DNA of 64,000 nt from assembly GCF_900104175.1 (NCBI RefSeq), contig NZ_FNIX01000005.1:310001-374000 (forward strand), written 5' to 3'. Positions 9,392 through 18,773 of this stretch are shown here, piece after piece. Each line of letters starts with the position of its first letter. The stretch's first letter is position 1. Made by a program: the position numbers and the translations under genes. The notes below the pieces were generated by a model. It was not told where the DNA came from. It was given only the letters and a program-made list of their open reading frames with translations, and did no database searches. Source of the DNA: Lentzea jiangxiensis (GTDB taxonomy: Bacteria; Actinomycetota; Actinomycetes; Mycobacteriales; Pseudonocardiaceae).

Positions 9392-10630
9392 ATGCAAACC
9401 TGGTCATCGATTCCTGTGCCGCGGGTTCCGGGGGACCCCCGCCCGCTGCGGCTGTTCGACACGGCTACGGGCGAGGTGCGCCCCACGGCTCCAGGAGACA
9501 CCGCCAGGTTGTACGTCTGCGGCATCACGCCGTACGACGCGACTCACCTCGGCCACGCCGCGACCTACCTCGCGTTCGACCTCGTGCAACGCGTGTGGCT
9601 CGACAACGGCCACAACGTGCACTACGTGCAGAACGTCACCGACGTCGACGACCCGCTGCTGGAGCGGGCACTGCGGGACAAGGACGACTGGGTGGTGCTC
9701 GCCATGCGCGAGACGGCCCTGTTCCGCGAGGACATGGAGGCGCTGCGCGTCCTGCCGCCGCAGGACTACGTGGGCATCGTCGAGGCGATCCCGGAGATCG
9801 TCGAGGTCGTCGCGAAGCTCCTGGCCGACGGTCACGCCTACCGCGTGGACGACCCCGAGCACCCCGACATCTACTTCGAGCACAACGCCACCGGGCGGTT
9901 CGGCTACGAGTCGAACTACTCGGAGGAGACCATGCTCCGGTTGTTCGGCGAACGCGGCGGCGACCCCGACCGCCCCGGCAAGCGCCACCCGCTCGACGCC
10001 CTGCTGTGGCGCATGAAGCGCGACGGCGAACCGTCGTGGCCGTCCGAGCTGGGCGAGGGCCGCCCCGGCTGGCACATCGAGTGCAGCGCCATCGCCCACA
10101 ACCGCCTCGGCACCGGCTTCGACGTGCAGGGCGGCGGCTCCGACCTGATCTACCCGCACCACGAGTACTCGGCCGCGCACGCCGAGGCCCAGACCGGCCA
10201 GCACCCGTTCGCGCGCCACTACGTGCACGCGGGCATGATCGGCCTCGACGGCGAGAAGATGTCGAAGTCGCGCGGCAACCTGGTCTTCGTCTCGAAGCTG
10301 CGCGCCGAGAAGGTCGACCCGAACGGCATCCGCCTCGCCCTGCTGGCGGGCCACTACCGCGCCGACCGCCCGTGGACCCAGGCCCTGCTCGACGAGGCAC
10401 TGACCCGCCTCGCCCGCTGGCGCCGCGCCGCGGAGCTGCCGTCCGGACCGTCCGCTGTGGACACCGTGACGCGGCTGCGCGACCACCTGGGCAACGACCT
10501 CGACACGCCGCGCGCCCTGGCGGCCGTCGACGCGTGGGCCGACGAGGCGCTGGCGCACGGCGGTTCGGACAAGCACGGGCCGTCGCAGATCCGCACGGCC
10601 GTGGACGCGCTGCTGGGAGTGGAGCTCTAG
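9392..10630 (+). CDS. mshC: L-cysteine:GlcN-Ins ligase, mycothiol biosynthesis
   Basis: A 412-residue relative of cysteinyl-tRNA synthetase that joins cysteine to glucosaminyl-inositol with ATP in mycothiol synthesis. The zinc-ligand C43 lies in [16 protein letters not shown], which also carries the HIGH-type ATP motif. The second zinc Cys is in [24 protein letters not shown] supplies the His ligand, and KMSKS is at 289-293. Length and the [12 protein letters not shown] signature distinguish MshC from CysS. The 3' end overlaps the convergent hypothetical gene through a shared CTAG. The presence of mycothiol synthesis supports an actinobacterial host. Confidence 0.96.
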   Translation: MQTWSSIPVPRVPGDPRPLRLFDTATGEVRPTAPGDTARLYVCGITPYDATHLGHAATYLAFDLVQRVWLDNGHNVHYVQNVTDVDDPLLERALRDKDDWVVLAMRETALFREDMEALRVLPPQDYVGIVEAIPEIVEVVAKLLADGHAYRVDDPEHPDIYFEHNATGRFGYESNYSEETMLRLFGERGGDPDRPGKRHPLDALLWRMKRDGEPSWPSELGEGRPGWHIECSAIAHNRLGTGFDVQGGGSDLIYPHHEYSAAHAEAQTGQHPFARHYVHAGMIGLDGEKMSKSRGNLVFVSKLRAEKVDPNGIRLALLAGHYRADRPWTQALLDEALTRLARWRRAAELPSGPSAVDTVTRLRDHLGNDLDTPRALAAVDAWADEALAHGGSDKHGPSQIRTAVDALLGVEL

Positions 10631-10989
10631 GGATTCGCGCTGGTGGCCGCCTTCCGGGCGGCCACCGCCACGGCCTGCGGGATGACCACCTCGGGGTCGA
10701 CCGCCGCCACCAACTGGTGCTGGATGTGCGCGATGGTGTGGAACTGCGGCGGTGTGGCCTTGCGGAGTTGCCGGTGCAGCGCGCGGATCTGGCCGAACAC
10801 CACGATCCAGTCCTCGGCCTCGGCGGTGGTCGGCACGAGCGACTCGGCGTTGATCCACCGCTCCCACACCCGGTCGACCAGCGCGCGGTCGGCGAGCACC
10901 TCGCGGTGCCGCCGCCGCACCAGCGCGGACCGCCACCGCGACTCGGCGACGTCGGGGAACATCCTGCGCGGCAACGGCCGCCGCGTCAT
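10627..10989 (-). CDS. Hypothetical protein, 120 residues
   Basis: I do not recognise a family. From the ATG at 10989 the protein starts [14 protein letters not shown] and is basic at the N-terminus, then helical ([33 protein letters not shown]). It ends in an alanine-rich helix. There is no signal peptide or membrane segment. High GC at third positions and the shared CTAG stop with mshC support a real gene. No good ribosome site is visible, and a longer start at 11130 is open but would overlap the terminator of the S8 protease gene. Confidence 0.5.
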   Translation of the reverse strand: MTRRPLPRRMFPDVAESRWRSALVRRRHREVLADRALVDRVWERWINAESLVPTTAEAEDWIVVFGQIRALHRQLRKATPPQFHTIAHIQHQLVAAVDPEVVIPQAVAVAARKAATSANP

Positions 10990-11117
10990 GACGCGATCGC
11001 AATCCAGCTCAACGGCCGCCCACGCAAAACGCTCGACTGGGATACCCCAGCCGAGCGTCTCGCCAAGCTGCCGGCCGACGCCAGCTAGCCACTTGTGTTG
11101 CGACGACCTCTGGAAGC

Positions 11118-11136
11118 CCCCCGGAAGCACCGGGGG
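11118..11136 (-). terminator. Hairpin downstream of the S8 protease gene
   Basis: CCCCCGG (11118-11124), loop AAGCA, CCGGGGG (11130-11136) form a perfect 7-bp stem just after the S8 protease stop at 11160 on the minus strand. There is no T-run, as is common in actinobacteria. Confidence 0.5.
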
Positions 11137-11159
11137 CGGTTCGTTCAGCGGTGGAGCGA

Positions 11160-12956
11160 TCAGACGTCAAGCGTCCAGTTGTTCAGCGTGCCGGTGTCGA
11201 GGAGCGCCGCGTCGCGCACGCGCAGCGTCCAGGTGCCGTTGGCCGCCTCACCCGAGAGGTCGCGGGTGAAGGTCTCGTTGATGTTGTCGGCCGAGCCGCC
11301 GGAGCGGTTGTGCAGGTTGTAGGCCGTGCCGTCGGGCGCGACCAGGTCCACCACGAGGTCGCCCTTGTAGGTGTGCGTGATCGAGACCTTGATCGACGCC
11401 GTGGCCGAGGCGTTGCCCGAGCAGCCGGAGACGACGATCGTGCTGTTCACGGTCGACAGGTCGCCGATGGCGACCGGGGTGGAGTTGGTGCGGGCGTCAC
11501 AGCTGCCGCCGACCGCGTTGACGACCCACGAGAACGTCGCCGTGCCGGTCTTGCCGGCCGAGTCGGTGACGGTCGCGGTCACCGTGGAGGTGCCCGCCGT
11601 GGTCGGGGTGCCGGAGATCGCGCCGGAGGCGTTCGCCGTCAGGCCGGCCGGGAGGCCGCTCACGGACCAGGTGTACGGCGGGGTGCCGCCGGAGGCCGAG
11701 AGCTGCAGCGACACCGGCGTGCCGACCGTGGAGGTCTGCGTGCCGGGGTTCGTGACCGACGGGTTGCCCGGCTGCACGCCACCGAAGAGGGTGTAGAGCA
11801 GCTTGTTCGGGGAGCCGGTGCCGGGGTTGGTGATCTTGTTGGGGGTCGACGCGCCGTTCAGGCCCGCCCAGACGGCGGCGGGGCTGTCGGTCGGGTGCGT
11901 GGCGAGCCACAGGGCCGCGCCACCCGCGACGTGCGGCGACGCCATCGAGGTGCCGGAGATGTTGTTCGTGGCGGTGTCGCTGGTGTGCCACGCCGACACG
12001 ATGTTCTGGCCCGGCGCGAAGATGTCCGTGCAGGTGCCGTAGTTGGAGAACGAGGCGCGCGCGTCGGTGTTGGTCGACGCGTTGACGGTGATCGCCTCGG
12101 CCACGCGGGCCGGGGACGACGAGCAGGCGTCGGTGTTCGAGTTGCCGGACGCGACGGCGTAGGTCACGCCGGACGCGACCGAGTTGCGGACGGCGGTGTC
12201 CAGGGCGGCCGCGGCGCCGCCACCGAGGGACATGTTCGCCACGGCGGGCTTCACCGCGTTCGCGGTCACCCAGTTGACGCCGTCGACGACGCCCTGGATG
12301 GTGCCCGAGCCCTGGCAGTTGAGCACCTTCACCGCGACGACCTTGGCGGCCTTCGCGATGCCGTACTCGGCACCCGCGACGGTGCCGGCGACGTGCGTGC
12401 CGTGGCCGTTGCAGTCGCTGTTGTTGCCGTCGCCGGAGGTGTTGGCGCCCCAGGTGGCGCGGCCGCCGAACGTCTGGTGCGTGGTGCGCACACCGGTGTC
12501 GACGATGTACGCCGTCACGTTCGAGGCGGTCGTGTCGTACTGGTAGCTGTTGCTCAGCGGCAGGTCGCGCTGGTCGCTGCGGTCGAGACCCCACGACGGC
12601 GGGTTCTGCTGGACGTCGAGGAGGCTCACCTCGGCGTCCTGCTCGACGAACGCGACCTTCGGGTCCGCGGCGAGGCGGGCGGCCTGCTTGGCCGTCATCT
12701 TCACCGAGAAGCCGTTGAGCGCGTGCTGCCAGATCTTGCCGACCTGGCCGCCGTAGCGTCCCGCGAGCTCCGGAGCGGCGGCCCTCGACGCCGTTCCGGC
12801 CTTGAGCGAGACGATGTAGCTGTCCTTCACGACCTTGGCGCGGTCGGCGCCGAGAATCGTCCCCACGTTTTCTTGAGCAGATGCGGCTGGAACCACGGCG
12901 GCGGCCAAACACAGGGTGGCGGCGGCCGTGAGTCCCGTACCCAAGACTCTTCGCAT
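11160..12956 (-). CDS. Secreted S8 (subtilisin/proteinase K-like) serine protease
   Basis: A 598-residue preproprotease. The signal peptide (residues 1-27) ends in PAASA. An I9 propeptide (about 45-110) includes YIVSLKAG and NGFSVKM. The catalytic domain has D153 (YIVDTGV), H185 (NGHGTHVAG), oxyanion N272 (ASGNSN) and S337 (GTSMASPHVAGG). Residues about 396-482 are a putative Ig-like domain (GTPPYTWSVSGLPAGLTAN). Residues 486-598 are a P/proprotein-convertase domain (THTYKGDLVVDLVAPDGT and GTLNNWTLDV at the end). It is probably exported by Sec and self-processed. It is divergent from the S1 protease with a 412-bp shared upstream region. Such proteases usually serve extracellular protein degradation. 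Confidence 0.95.
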   Translation of the reverse strand: MRRVLGTGLTAAATLCLAAAVVPAASAQENVGTILGADRAKVVKDSYIVSLKAGTASRAAAPELAGRYGGQVGKIWQHALNGFSVKMTAKQAARLAADPKVAFVEQDAEVSLLDVQQNPPSWGLDRSDQRDLPLSNSYQYDTTASNVTAYIVDTGVRTTHQTFGGRATWGANTSGDGNNSDCNGHGTHVAGTVAGAEYGIAKAAKVVAVKVLNCQGSGTIQGVVDGVNWVTANAVKPAVANMSLGGGAAAALDTAVRNSVASGVTYAVASGNSNTDACSSSPARVAEAITVNASTNTDARASFSNYGTCTDIFAPGQNIVSAWHTSDTATNNISGTSMASPHVAGGAALWLATHPTDSPAAVWAGLNGASTPNKITNPGTGSPNKLLYTLFGGVQPGNPSVTNPGTQTSTVGTPVSLQLSASGGTPPYTWSVSGLPAGLTANASGAISGTPTTAGTSTVTATVTDSAGKTGTATFSWVVNAVGGSCDARTNSTPVAIGDLSTVNSTIVVSGCSGNASATASIKVSITHTYKGDLVVDLVAPDGTAYNLHNRSGGSADNINETFTRDLSGEAANGTWTLRVRDAALLDTGTLNNWTLDV

Positions 12957-13046
12957 TGCAGGGTTCTCCCTCGTGCAGGGAACAGGGTGAACTGCACGCT
13001 AGACCTAAACCGCAGGTCAGAGGGATACGCCGTCGAGTGCGAACTG

Positions 13047-13072
13047 TTGACAGATTTGTCGTTTCGTGTCAA
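13047..13072. promoter_or_regulatory. Inverted repeat TTGACA-N14-TGTCAA
   Basis: TTGACA at 13047-13052 and TGTCAA at 13067-13072 are exact inverted copies. The left half also reads as a consensus -35 box on the plus strand, and the right half does so on the minus strand. It could be overlapping promoters for the divergent protease genes or a regulator site. Confidence 0.35.
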
Positions 13073-13170
13073 TACAAATGGTCGCTCTGAGTCACGGAAA
13101 TAGACTGAGAGGACGCATTTCGATTCCCTATATCAACTCGAACGCCGAGAGGTCCACCCCTCGATCGGCC

Positions 13171-13184
13171 CTACCGGCCGGTAG
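13171..13184. promoter_or_regulatory. Perfect 14-bp palindrome CTACCGGCCGGTAG
   Basis: A self-complementary 14-mer of the kind bound by TetR-type dimers, about 185 bp upstream of the S1 protease start. No regulator gene is adjacent, so the binding protein is unknown. Confidence 0.35.
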
Positions 13185-13368
13185 ACAGCGCGACATAGCG
13201 TCGCCCAGACGGAGGAACGAACTGATCGGGCAGTTCGACCGCCTGGGGACGCCTGTCATCCGGTGTCGTGCGAGCTGTGTTGCAGCACAGCTGATCTCCT
13301 CATCGCGGTTGCCCGGTCCGGCGTTACACCGGCCCTGCGGAAAAACCGAAGATCAAGGAGAACTGCCT

Positions 13369-14469
13369 ATGAAGCGCATGGCTGTCGCGGCTGTGGCCGT
13401 GCTGACGGGTGCACTCGCGGCCACGGCATCCCCTGTCGCCGTCGCCGCGCCGCAACCGTCGGCCGAACTGCTCGCCGCGATGCAGCGCGACCTCGGGCTC
13501 GACGCCGGGCAGGCGGTGGAGAGGCTGCGCCAGGAGAGCGCGGCCGCGGCCCTGCAGCGGGTCGTGGAGGGTTTCGCCGGCGAGAGCTTCGGAGGGGCGT
13601 GGTTCGACGCGTCGTCCGGCAAGCTCGTCGTGGGCGTGACCGACGCGGGCAAGACCGATCGGCTGCGCCGGCTCGGCGCGGAGCCCCGGACGGTCGCGCA
13701 CAGGGCGAGCGACCTCGACGCGGCCAAGGCCGAGCTGGACGCCTCGCCGGCCCCTTCCGAGGTCACCGGCTGGTACGTCGACACCAAGGCCAACGCCGTG
13801 ACGATCACCGTCAGGCGCGGCCAGGCCGACGCGGCCAAGCCGTTGGTGGAGAAGGCGGGCGCCGTCGCGAAGGTCGTCGAGACCGACGAGGCTCCGCGGC
13901 TGTTCAAGGACATCCGCGGTGGTGACGCCTACTACATCAACAACGCCGGACGGTGCTCGGTCGGCTTCGCGGTGCAGGGCGGGTTCGTGACCGCCGGTCA
14001 CTGCGGTTCGCCGGGTGACTCCGTGGCGGGCGCCGACCGCACCGCGCTGGGCGCGTTCGAGGGCTCGTCCTTCCCGGGCAACGACTACGGCTGGGTCAGG
14101 GCGAACGCCTCGTGGACGCCCACGGCCAAGGTGAACCACTACGGCGGCGCCGACGTCGTCGTGTCCGGCAACACCGAGTCCGCGGTCGGCGCGTCCATCT
14201 GCCGTTCCGGTTCGACCACGGGCTGGCACTGCGGCGAGGTCCAGGCCAAGGCCCAGACGGTGAACTACCAGGAGGGCGCGGTCAGCGGCCTCACGCGCAC
14301 GAACGTGTGCGCGGAGCCCGGTGACTCGGGTGGCTCGTGGGTCAGCGGCACGCAGGCGCAGGGCGTCACCTCGGGTGGCTCCGGCGACTGCAGCAGCGGC
14401 GGCACGACCTACTTCCAGCCGGTCAACGAGATCCTCTCGGCGTACAACCTGAAGCTCGTCACGGGCTGA
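13369..14469 (+). CDS. Secreted S1 serine protease (streptogrisin/alpha-lytic type)
   Basis: A 366-residue preproprotease. The signal peptide (1-27) ends in VAVAA. The prosegment (about 28-180) includes GAWFDASSGKLVVGVTD and GWYVDTKANAVTITV, typical of the alpha-lytic prodomain that folds the enzyme. The chymotrypsin-like domain has H211 (TAGHCG), D239 (GNDYGWV) and S320 (GDSGGSW). Cys pairs C196/C212 and C278/C288 fit the disulfides of streptogrisins. The start is fixed by AAGGAG at 13355-13360, eight bases before the ATG. It was probably recruited with the divergent S8 protease for extracellular proteolysis. A strong hairpin follows. Confidence 0.95.
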   Translation: MKRMAVAAVAVLTGALAATASPVAVAAPQPSAELLAAMQRDLGLDAGQAVERLRQESAAAALQRVVEGFAGESFGGAWFDASSGKLVVGVTDAGKTDRLRRLGAEPRTVAHRASDLDAAKAELDASPAPSEVTGWYVDTKANAVTITVRRGQADAAKPLVEKAGAVAKVVETDEAPRLFKDIRGGDAYYINNAGRCSVGFAVQGGFVTAGHCGSPGDSVAGADRTALGAFEGSSFPGNDYGWVRANASWTPTAKVNHYGGADVVVSGNTESAVGASICRSGSTTGWHCGEVQAKAQTVNYQEGAVSGLTRTNVCAEPGDSGGSWVSGTQAQGVTSGGSGDCSSGGTTYFQPVNEILSAYNLKLVTG

Positions 14470-14484
14470 GGTCGCCGAGACTGG

Positions 14485-14520
14485 CGAGGGGGAGCTTTCA
14501 ACGGCGAAAGCTCCCCCTCG
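14485..14520. terminator. Strong bidirectional terminator hairpin
   Basis: A perfect 15-bp stem: arms at 14485-14499 (CGAGGGGGAGCTTTC) and 14506-14520 with a 6-base loop. It lies between the convergent S1 protease gene and the GbsR-type regulator gene and can serve both. Confidence 0.85.
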
Positions 14521-14553
14521 TCGCGTCTCGTGACGATGCCTCCGACGACGCCG

Positions 14554-15051
14554 TCAGGACTTCCGCTCCTCCAGCCACTTCTCCCGGTGCGTCCGCCACC
14601 GGTCGAGCAGCGACCCGAGCTCGGAGTGCACGAACCGGAAGAACTCGCGCGTCTCGTCCAGGCGGGCCCCGGCCTCGGTGCCCGCGCCCAGCGCGGCGAC
14701 CCCCTCGGCGAGCACCTCGTCGATCATCCCCAGCATCTGGTCCTTGCGGAACGTCGACTCGTACCAGACGTTGTCGCGCATCCGGTAGACGTCGCGGCGT
14801 GACCCCGGCTCCCGTTCGCGGCTCACGACCTGCACCGTGGTCAGGTAGCGCACCGCGCCCGACACCGCCGCCGGGCTGATCTGCAGCACGTCGGCGATCT
14901 CGGCCGCGGTGAGCCGCCCGGAGTCCGTCGTCAGCAGCGCCGCGAGGATCCGAGCCGGCATGCGCGCCATGCCGGTGTCCGCCAGGATTCCGCCGAACCG
15001 CTCGACGAACTGGTTCACCGCCTGCTGGTCACGCTGTGTAGCACTCGTCAC
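14554..15051 (-). CDS. GbsR/MarR-family transcriptional regulator
   Basis: About 165 residues from the GTG at 15051. A winged helix is visible: MPARILAALLTTD, LTAAEIADVLQISPAAVSGAVRYL (helix-turn-helix, about residues 45-72) and a wing near REREPGSRRDVYRM. The C-terminal half is helical and should dimerise. The gene is divergent from, and 82 bp from, an ABC exporter operon, the usual layout for a repressor that senses a toxic compound and derepresses its exporter. That regulatory link is inference. Residues upstream of the GTG read through the operator region, so longer starts were rejected. Confidence 0.85.
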   Translation of the reverse strand: MTSATQRDQQAVNQFVERFGGILADTGMARMPARILAALLTTDSGRLTAAEIADVLQISPAAVSGAVRYLTTVQVVSREREPGSRRDVYRMRDNVWYESTFRKDQMLGMIDEVLAEGVAALGAGTEAGARLDETREFFRFVHSELGSLLDRWRTHREKWLEERKS

Positions 15052-15097
15052 GGCCGCATCATCCCTTTCGTCAGCTGATCGGGCAAAATTTACGAGC

Positions 15098-15113
15098 TTC
15101 ACGAAGTTGTGAA
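15098..15113. promoter_or_regulatory. Putative operator between regulator and exporter genes
   Basis: TTCAC-N6-GTGAA forms an inverted repeat in the 82-bp gap between the divergent MarR-type regulator and the ABC operon. Its position suits repression of both promoters. Confidence 0.4.
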
Positions 15114-15133
15114 AGAAGCGTAGCTTACCGGCC

Positions 15134-16021
15134 ATGACATCTGCGATATCCGTGTCGGGCCTGGTGAAGACCTTCGGCCCGACGCGTGCGCTGGACGATC
15201 TCACCCTGGACGTCCAGACCGGTGAGGTGCACGGCTTCCTCGGCCCGAACGGTGCCGGCAAGTCGACGACGATCCGGATCCTCCTCGGCCTGCTGCGTGC
15301 CGACTCCGGCACCGCGCGGCTGCTCGGCGGCGACCCGTGGAAGGACACCGCGGCGCTGCACCGCCGGCTCGCCTACGTCCCCGGCGACGTGAACCTCTGG
15401 CCCAACCTGACCGGCGGCGAAGTCATCGACCTGCTCGGACGGCTCCGCGGCGGCGTGGACAGGGTCCGCCGCGAGGAGCTCCTGGAGCGCTTCGAGCTGG
15501 ACCCGCGCAAGAAGGGCCGCACCTACTCCAAGGGCAACCGGCAGAAGGTCGCGCTGGTCGCCGCCCTGGCGAGCGACGTCGAGCTGCTGATCCTCGACGA
15601 GCCCACCTCGGGTCTCGACCCGTTGATGGAGGCCGTCTTCCAGGACTGCGTCAACCACGAGCGCGAGCGCGGCCGCACGGTGCTGCTCTCCAGCCACATC
15701 CTCGCCGAGGTCGAGGCCCTGTGCGACAGGGTGAGCATCATCCGGGGTGGCCACGTCGTCGAGACCGGCACGCTCGCCGACCTGCGGCACCTCACCCGCA
15801 CGTCGATCTCCGCCGAGCTCGCGGGCCCGCCCGACGGCCTCGCGGGCCTCACCGGCGTCCACGACCTCGTCGTCGAGGGCAACCGCGTCAGGTTCGAGGT
15901 CGACTCGGACGAGCTCGACCCCGTGCTCAAGCAGCTGGTGGCGTCGGGCGTGCGCACGCTGACCTCGCAGCCGCCCACGCTGGAGGAGCTGTTCCTGCGC
16001 CACTACGAGGACGCGAAATGA
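15134..16021 (+). CDS. ABC exporter ATPase subunit
   Basis: A 295-residue DrrA-like ATPase. It has Walker [10 protein letters not shown] at 37-45 and Walker [14 protein letters not shown], with the switch His in [11 protein letters not shown]. The signature segment reads YSKGNRQKV rather than LSGGQ, a variant seen in this exporter class. The C-terminal ~80 residues form the regulatory extension of drug-export ATPases. The stop overlaps the permease start (ATGA). With the permease it should export a hydrophobic compound at the membrane. It is probably controlled by the divergent GbsR-type regulator. Confidence 0.92.
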   Translation: MTSAISVSGLVKTFGPTRALDDLTLDVQTGEVHGFLGPNGAGKSTTIRILLGLLRADSGTARLLGGDPWKDTAALHRRLAYVPGDVNLWPNLTGGEVIDLLGRLRGGVDRVRREELLERFELDPRKKGRTYSKGNRQKVALVAALASDVELLILDEPTSGLDPLMEAVFQDCVNHERERGRTVLLSSHILAEVEALCDRVSIIRGGHVVETGTLADLRHLTRTSISAELAGPPDGLAGLTGVHDLVVEGNRVRFEVDSDELDPVLKQLVASGVRTLTSQPPTLEELFLRHYEDAK

Positions 16022-17601
16022 TCGGCACCTGGCAGCTGGTCCGCCTCGCACTGCGCCGGGACCGCGTCCTGCTCCCCGTCTGGGTCCTGTTCCTGGTGGG
16101 CGTCACCTACTCCACGACGACGGCGCTCGAGGAGCTGTACGGGTCGCAGGAGTCGCGGGCGCTGCTCGGCCTCACCGCCAACGCGAACTCGGCGTTCCTC
16201 GCGATGCTCGGCCCGCTGCACGACTGGTCGTCGCTCGGCGGCCTGGTCGTCTGGCGCTGGGGCGTCTTCTCCGGCCTGTTCATCGCCGTCATGGCGATGC
16301 TGGTCGTCACGCGGCACACGCGCGCAGAAGAAGAAGCGGGCCGCACGGAACTCATCAGCGCCACCGTCGTCGGTCGGCACGCGCCCCTGGCCGCGGCCGT
16401 GGTCGTGGCGGGCGGCACCAGCCTGCTGATCGGGCTGCTGCAGGCGCTGGCGCTGATCGGCGCGGACCTCGCCCCGGCGGGCGCGTTCGCGTTCGGGCTC
16501 TCCACGGCGAGCGTCGGACTGGTCTTCACCGGTGTCAGCGCGTTCACCGCGCAGCTGTCGGAGAACTCGCGCGTGTCGAACGCGGTCGCGGGCGGGTTCC
16601 TCGGCGTCACCTACCTGCTGCGGGCCGCGGGCGACGCGGCGGGGGAGTCGGGGCCGCGGTGGCTCACCTGGTTCTCGCCGATCGGCTGGACCGAGCAGGT
16701 GCGGTCCTTCGGCGACGACAGGTTCTGGGTGCTGCTGATCCCGCTGGTGGCGTTCGCGGGGCTCGTCGGCGTCTCCGCGTACGTCGTGACGCGCCGCGAC
16801 GTCGGTCTCGGCCTGTTCGCGGCACGCCCCGGGCCTGCGCGGGGCTCGATCGGCAGCCCGTCCGGGCTGGCCTGGAGGTTGCAGAAGGGGTCGCTCATCG
16901 GCTGGTCCACCGCGCTGTTCGGCGTCGGCGTGATCTACGGCAGCGTGGCGCAGGCGGTCGGGCAGATGGTGCGGGACAACCCGGCGCTCGGCCAGGTCGT
17001 GCAGCGGATCGGCGGTGCCGACGCGATGGTGGACGCGTTCTTCGCGACCGTCACGCAGCTGCTGGGACTGATCTCGTCGATCTACCTCGTGCAGGCGCTG
17101 CTGCGGCTGCGTTCGGAGGAGACGTCGTTCCGCGCGGAGCCGGTCCTCGCCACGCCGGTCTCGCGCTGGGGCTGGGTCGCCTCACACGCGGTGTTCGCCC
17201 TGGTGGGCGGCGCGGTCGTGCTGGCGTCGGCGGGGCTCGGCCTGGGGCTGGTCCACGGCCTGCAGATCGACGACCTGGGCGCGGTCCTGCCGCGGATGCT
17301 GGGCGCGGCGCTGGTCCAGCTGCCCGCGGCCTGGGTCCTCGCCGGCGTGGCGCTGCTGCTGTTCGGGGTGTTCCCGCGGCTCACGGGCGTGAGCTGGGCG
17401 GTGGTGTCGGTGTCGCTGGTGCTCACGCTGCTGGGGCCGACCCTGGGCCTCGACCAGTGGGTCCTCGACGTCTCGCCGTTCACGCACGTCCCGAAGTACC
17501 CGGACATCACCTTCGGGCCGCTCGCGTGGCTCACCGCGGTCGCGGTGCTCCTCCTCGTCGCGGGGTTCGCCGGGTTCCGGCGCCGCGACCTGACAACGTG
17601 A
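16018..17601 (+). CDS. ABC exporter permease (polyketide-antibiotic exporter family)
   Basis: A 527-residue protein with about twelve membrane segments in two halves, joined near residue 270-300 ([19 protein letters not shown]). The double-length fold with [19 protein letters not shown] and the [10 protein letters not shown] motif matches the COG3559 group annotated as exporters of polyketide antibiotics. The ATG at 16018 overlaps the ATPase stop by four bases. Its last 71 bases overlap the end of the convergent MFS gene, which is unusual because both termini are coding. The substrate is unknown. Confidence 0.88.
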   Translation: MIGTWQLVRLALRRDRVLLPVWVLFLVGVTYSTTTALEELYGSQESRALLGLTANANSAFLAMLGPLHDWSSLGGLVVWRWGVFSGLFIAVMAMLVVTRHTRAEEEAGRTELISATVVGRHAPLAAAVVVAGGTSLLIGLLQALALIGADLAPAGAFAFGLSTASVGLVFTGVSAFTAQLSENSRVSNAVAGGFLGVTYLLRAAGDAAGESGPRWLTWFSPIGWTEQVRSFGDDRFWVLLIPLVAFAGLVGVSAYVVTRRDVGLGLFAARPGPARGSIGSPSGLAWRLQKGSLIGWSTALFGVGVIYGSVAQAVGQMVRDNPALGQVVQRIGGADAMVDAFFATVTQLLGLISSIYLVQALLRLRSEETSFRAEPVLATPVSRWGWVASHAVFALVGGAVVLASAGLGLGLVHGLQIDDLGAVLPRMLGAALVQLPAAWVLAGVALLLFGVFPRLTGVSWAVVSVSLVLTLLGPTLGLDQWVLDVSPFTHVPKYPDITFGPLAWLTAVAVLLLVAGFAGFRRRDLTT

Positions 17602-18691
17602 CGATCGCGGGGATGGTGAGCAGCAGTCCCGCCGGGACCAGGAACCCCAGCAGCGGGTGCGCCTGGTAGAGCGGGACGAACGCCAGCGGGGCCGCGGCGG
17701 CGCCCATGAAGCGCAGTGACTGCACGACGCTGACGCTGCCGCCCCTGTTGGCGCTGTCGCCGGTCAGCACCAGCGCGTTGATGCTCACCAGCACGCCCTG
17801 GGCGGCCGCGCCGGTCAGGGCCCACGCGAGGACCACCACCGCGGCCAGGGGCGAGGTGCCGGCCGCCGCGACCAGGCCCGCGCCGAGCGTCGCGCCGACG
17901 ACGACGGTGGTCGTGGCGCCGAACCGGTCGATCGCCCTGCCGACGTGCCGCGCGGTGAGGAAGCCGACGACGCCGAAGCCCGTCAGCAGCACACCGCGCT
18001 GGCCCGCGCCGAGCCCGAAGACGTCGTCGAGCCGGAACGCCACCAGGAACGACAGGCCGCCGAGGCAGCCCCAGCCGATGAACCCGATGAGCGCCGGCCA
18101 CAACGTGCTCGGGACGAAGGCGCTGCGCAGGCTCGCGTCGCGCTCCGGCTCGGCGTCGGTCCGCGGCACGCCCAGGACCGCCAGCGCCACGGCCACGACC
18201 GCGATCACCACGAACGCGAGCCGCCAGTCGACCTCGGCCGCGAGCCCGCCGACGAGCGGGGCGGAGGTCTGCCCGGCCGCCTGCATCGCGCCGAAGAGCC
18301 CCAGCGCGCGGCCGAGCTTCTCCTTCGGCGTCGAGGCGGCGATCACCGCGAGCAGCACCGGCGTCGTGAACGAGTTCGCCGCGCCCTGCAACGCGCGCGA
18401 GGCCAGCAGCACCTCGAAGGTCCAGGAGGAAGCGGCCAAAGCGGACGTGACGGCGTAGGCGACGTACGCGATCCGGACAGTCCGTTGTGGACCCCAGCGT
18501 TGCGCGAGCGTGCCGGAAGCCAGCATCAGCACGGCGAACGGCACGAGGTAGAACGTCAGCGTCGAGGCCGCGGAACCGGCTGACCGGCCGAAGCCGGCAC
18601 CGATCTCGGGCAGGATCGACGTGGTGACCGCACCCCCGAACGGTCCGATCAGGGCCCCGGCGTACAGCCCGGCACGTGCCAACCGTCCCAC
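17531..18691 (-). CDS. MFS transporter
   Basis: About 386 residues with twelve hydrophobic segments. It shows the MFS motif-A-like AQRWGPQRTVRI after helix 2 and HVGRAIDRFGATTT after helix 8, so it is probably a drug or metabolite efflux carrier. The GTG at 18691 is preceded by GGAGG at a five-base spacing, and this was preferred to GTG codons at 18697 and 18709. The tail [18 protein letters not shown] is basic and cytoplasmic and is encoded in the 71-bp overlap with the ABC permease. The substrate cannot be told from sequence. Confidence 0.88.
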   Translation of the reverse strand: MGRLARAGLYAGALIGPFGGAVTTSILPEIGAGFGRSAGSAASTLTFYLVPFAVLMLASGTLAQRWGPQRTVRIAYVAYAVTSALAASSWTFEVLLASRALQGAANSFTTPVLLAVIAASTPKEKLGRALGLFGAMQAAGQTSAPLVGGLAAEVDWRLAFVVIAVVAVALAVLGVPRTDAEPERDASLRSAFVPSTLWPALIGFIGWGCLGGLSFLVAFRLDDVFGLGAGQRGVLLTGFGVVGFLTARHVGRAIDRFGATTTVVVGATLGAGLVAAAGTSPLAAVVVLAWALTGAAAQGVLVSINALVLTGDSANRGGSVSVVQSLRFMGAAAAPLAFVPLYQAHPLLGFLVPAGLLLTIPAIVTLSGRGAGTRRTPRRGGAPRPR

Positions 18692-18773
18692 GGACACCTC
18701 CGCGCCCACCCTATTGGGGTGAGCGGCGGAGAGCGCGCAAAAGTGTTTCGTATCCCTAAGTTTTCGGGGAGGC

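Larger units (their letters stand above)
12957..13368. other. 412-bp divergent regulatory region between two protease genes
   Basis: No gene is evident. It holds an inverted repeat TTGACA...TGTCAA (13047-13072), a perfect palindrome CTACCGGCCGGTAG (13171-13184) and the ribosome site of the S1 protease at 13355-13360. It is AT-richer than the surroundings around 13030-13150, as expected for promoters. Confidence 0.6.
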
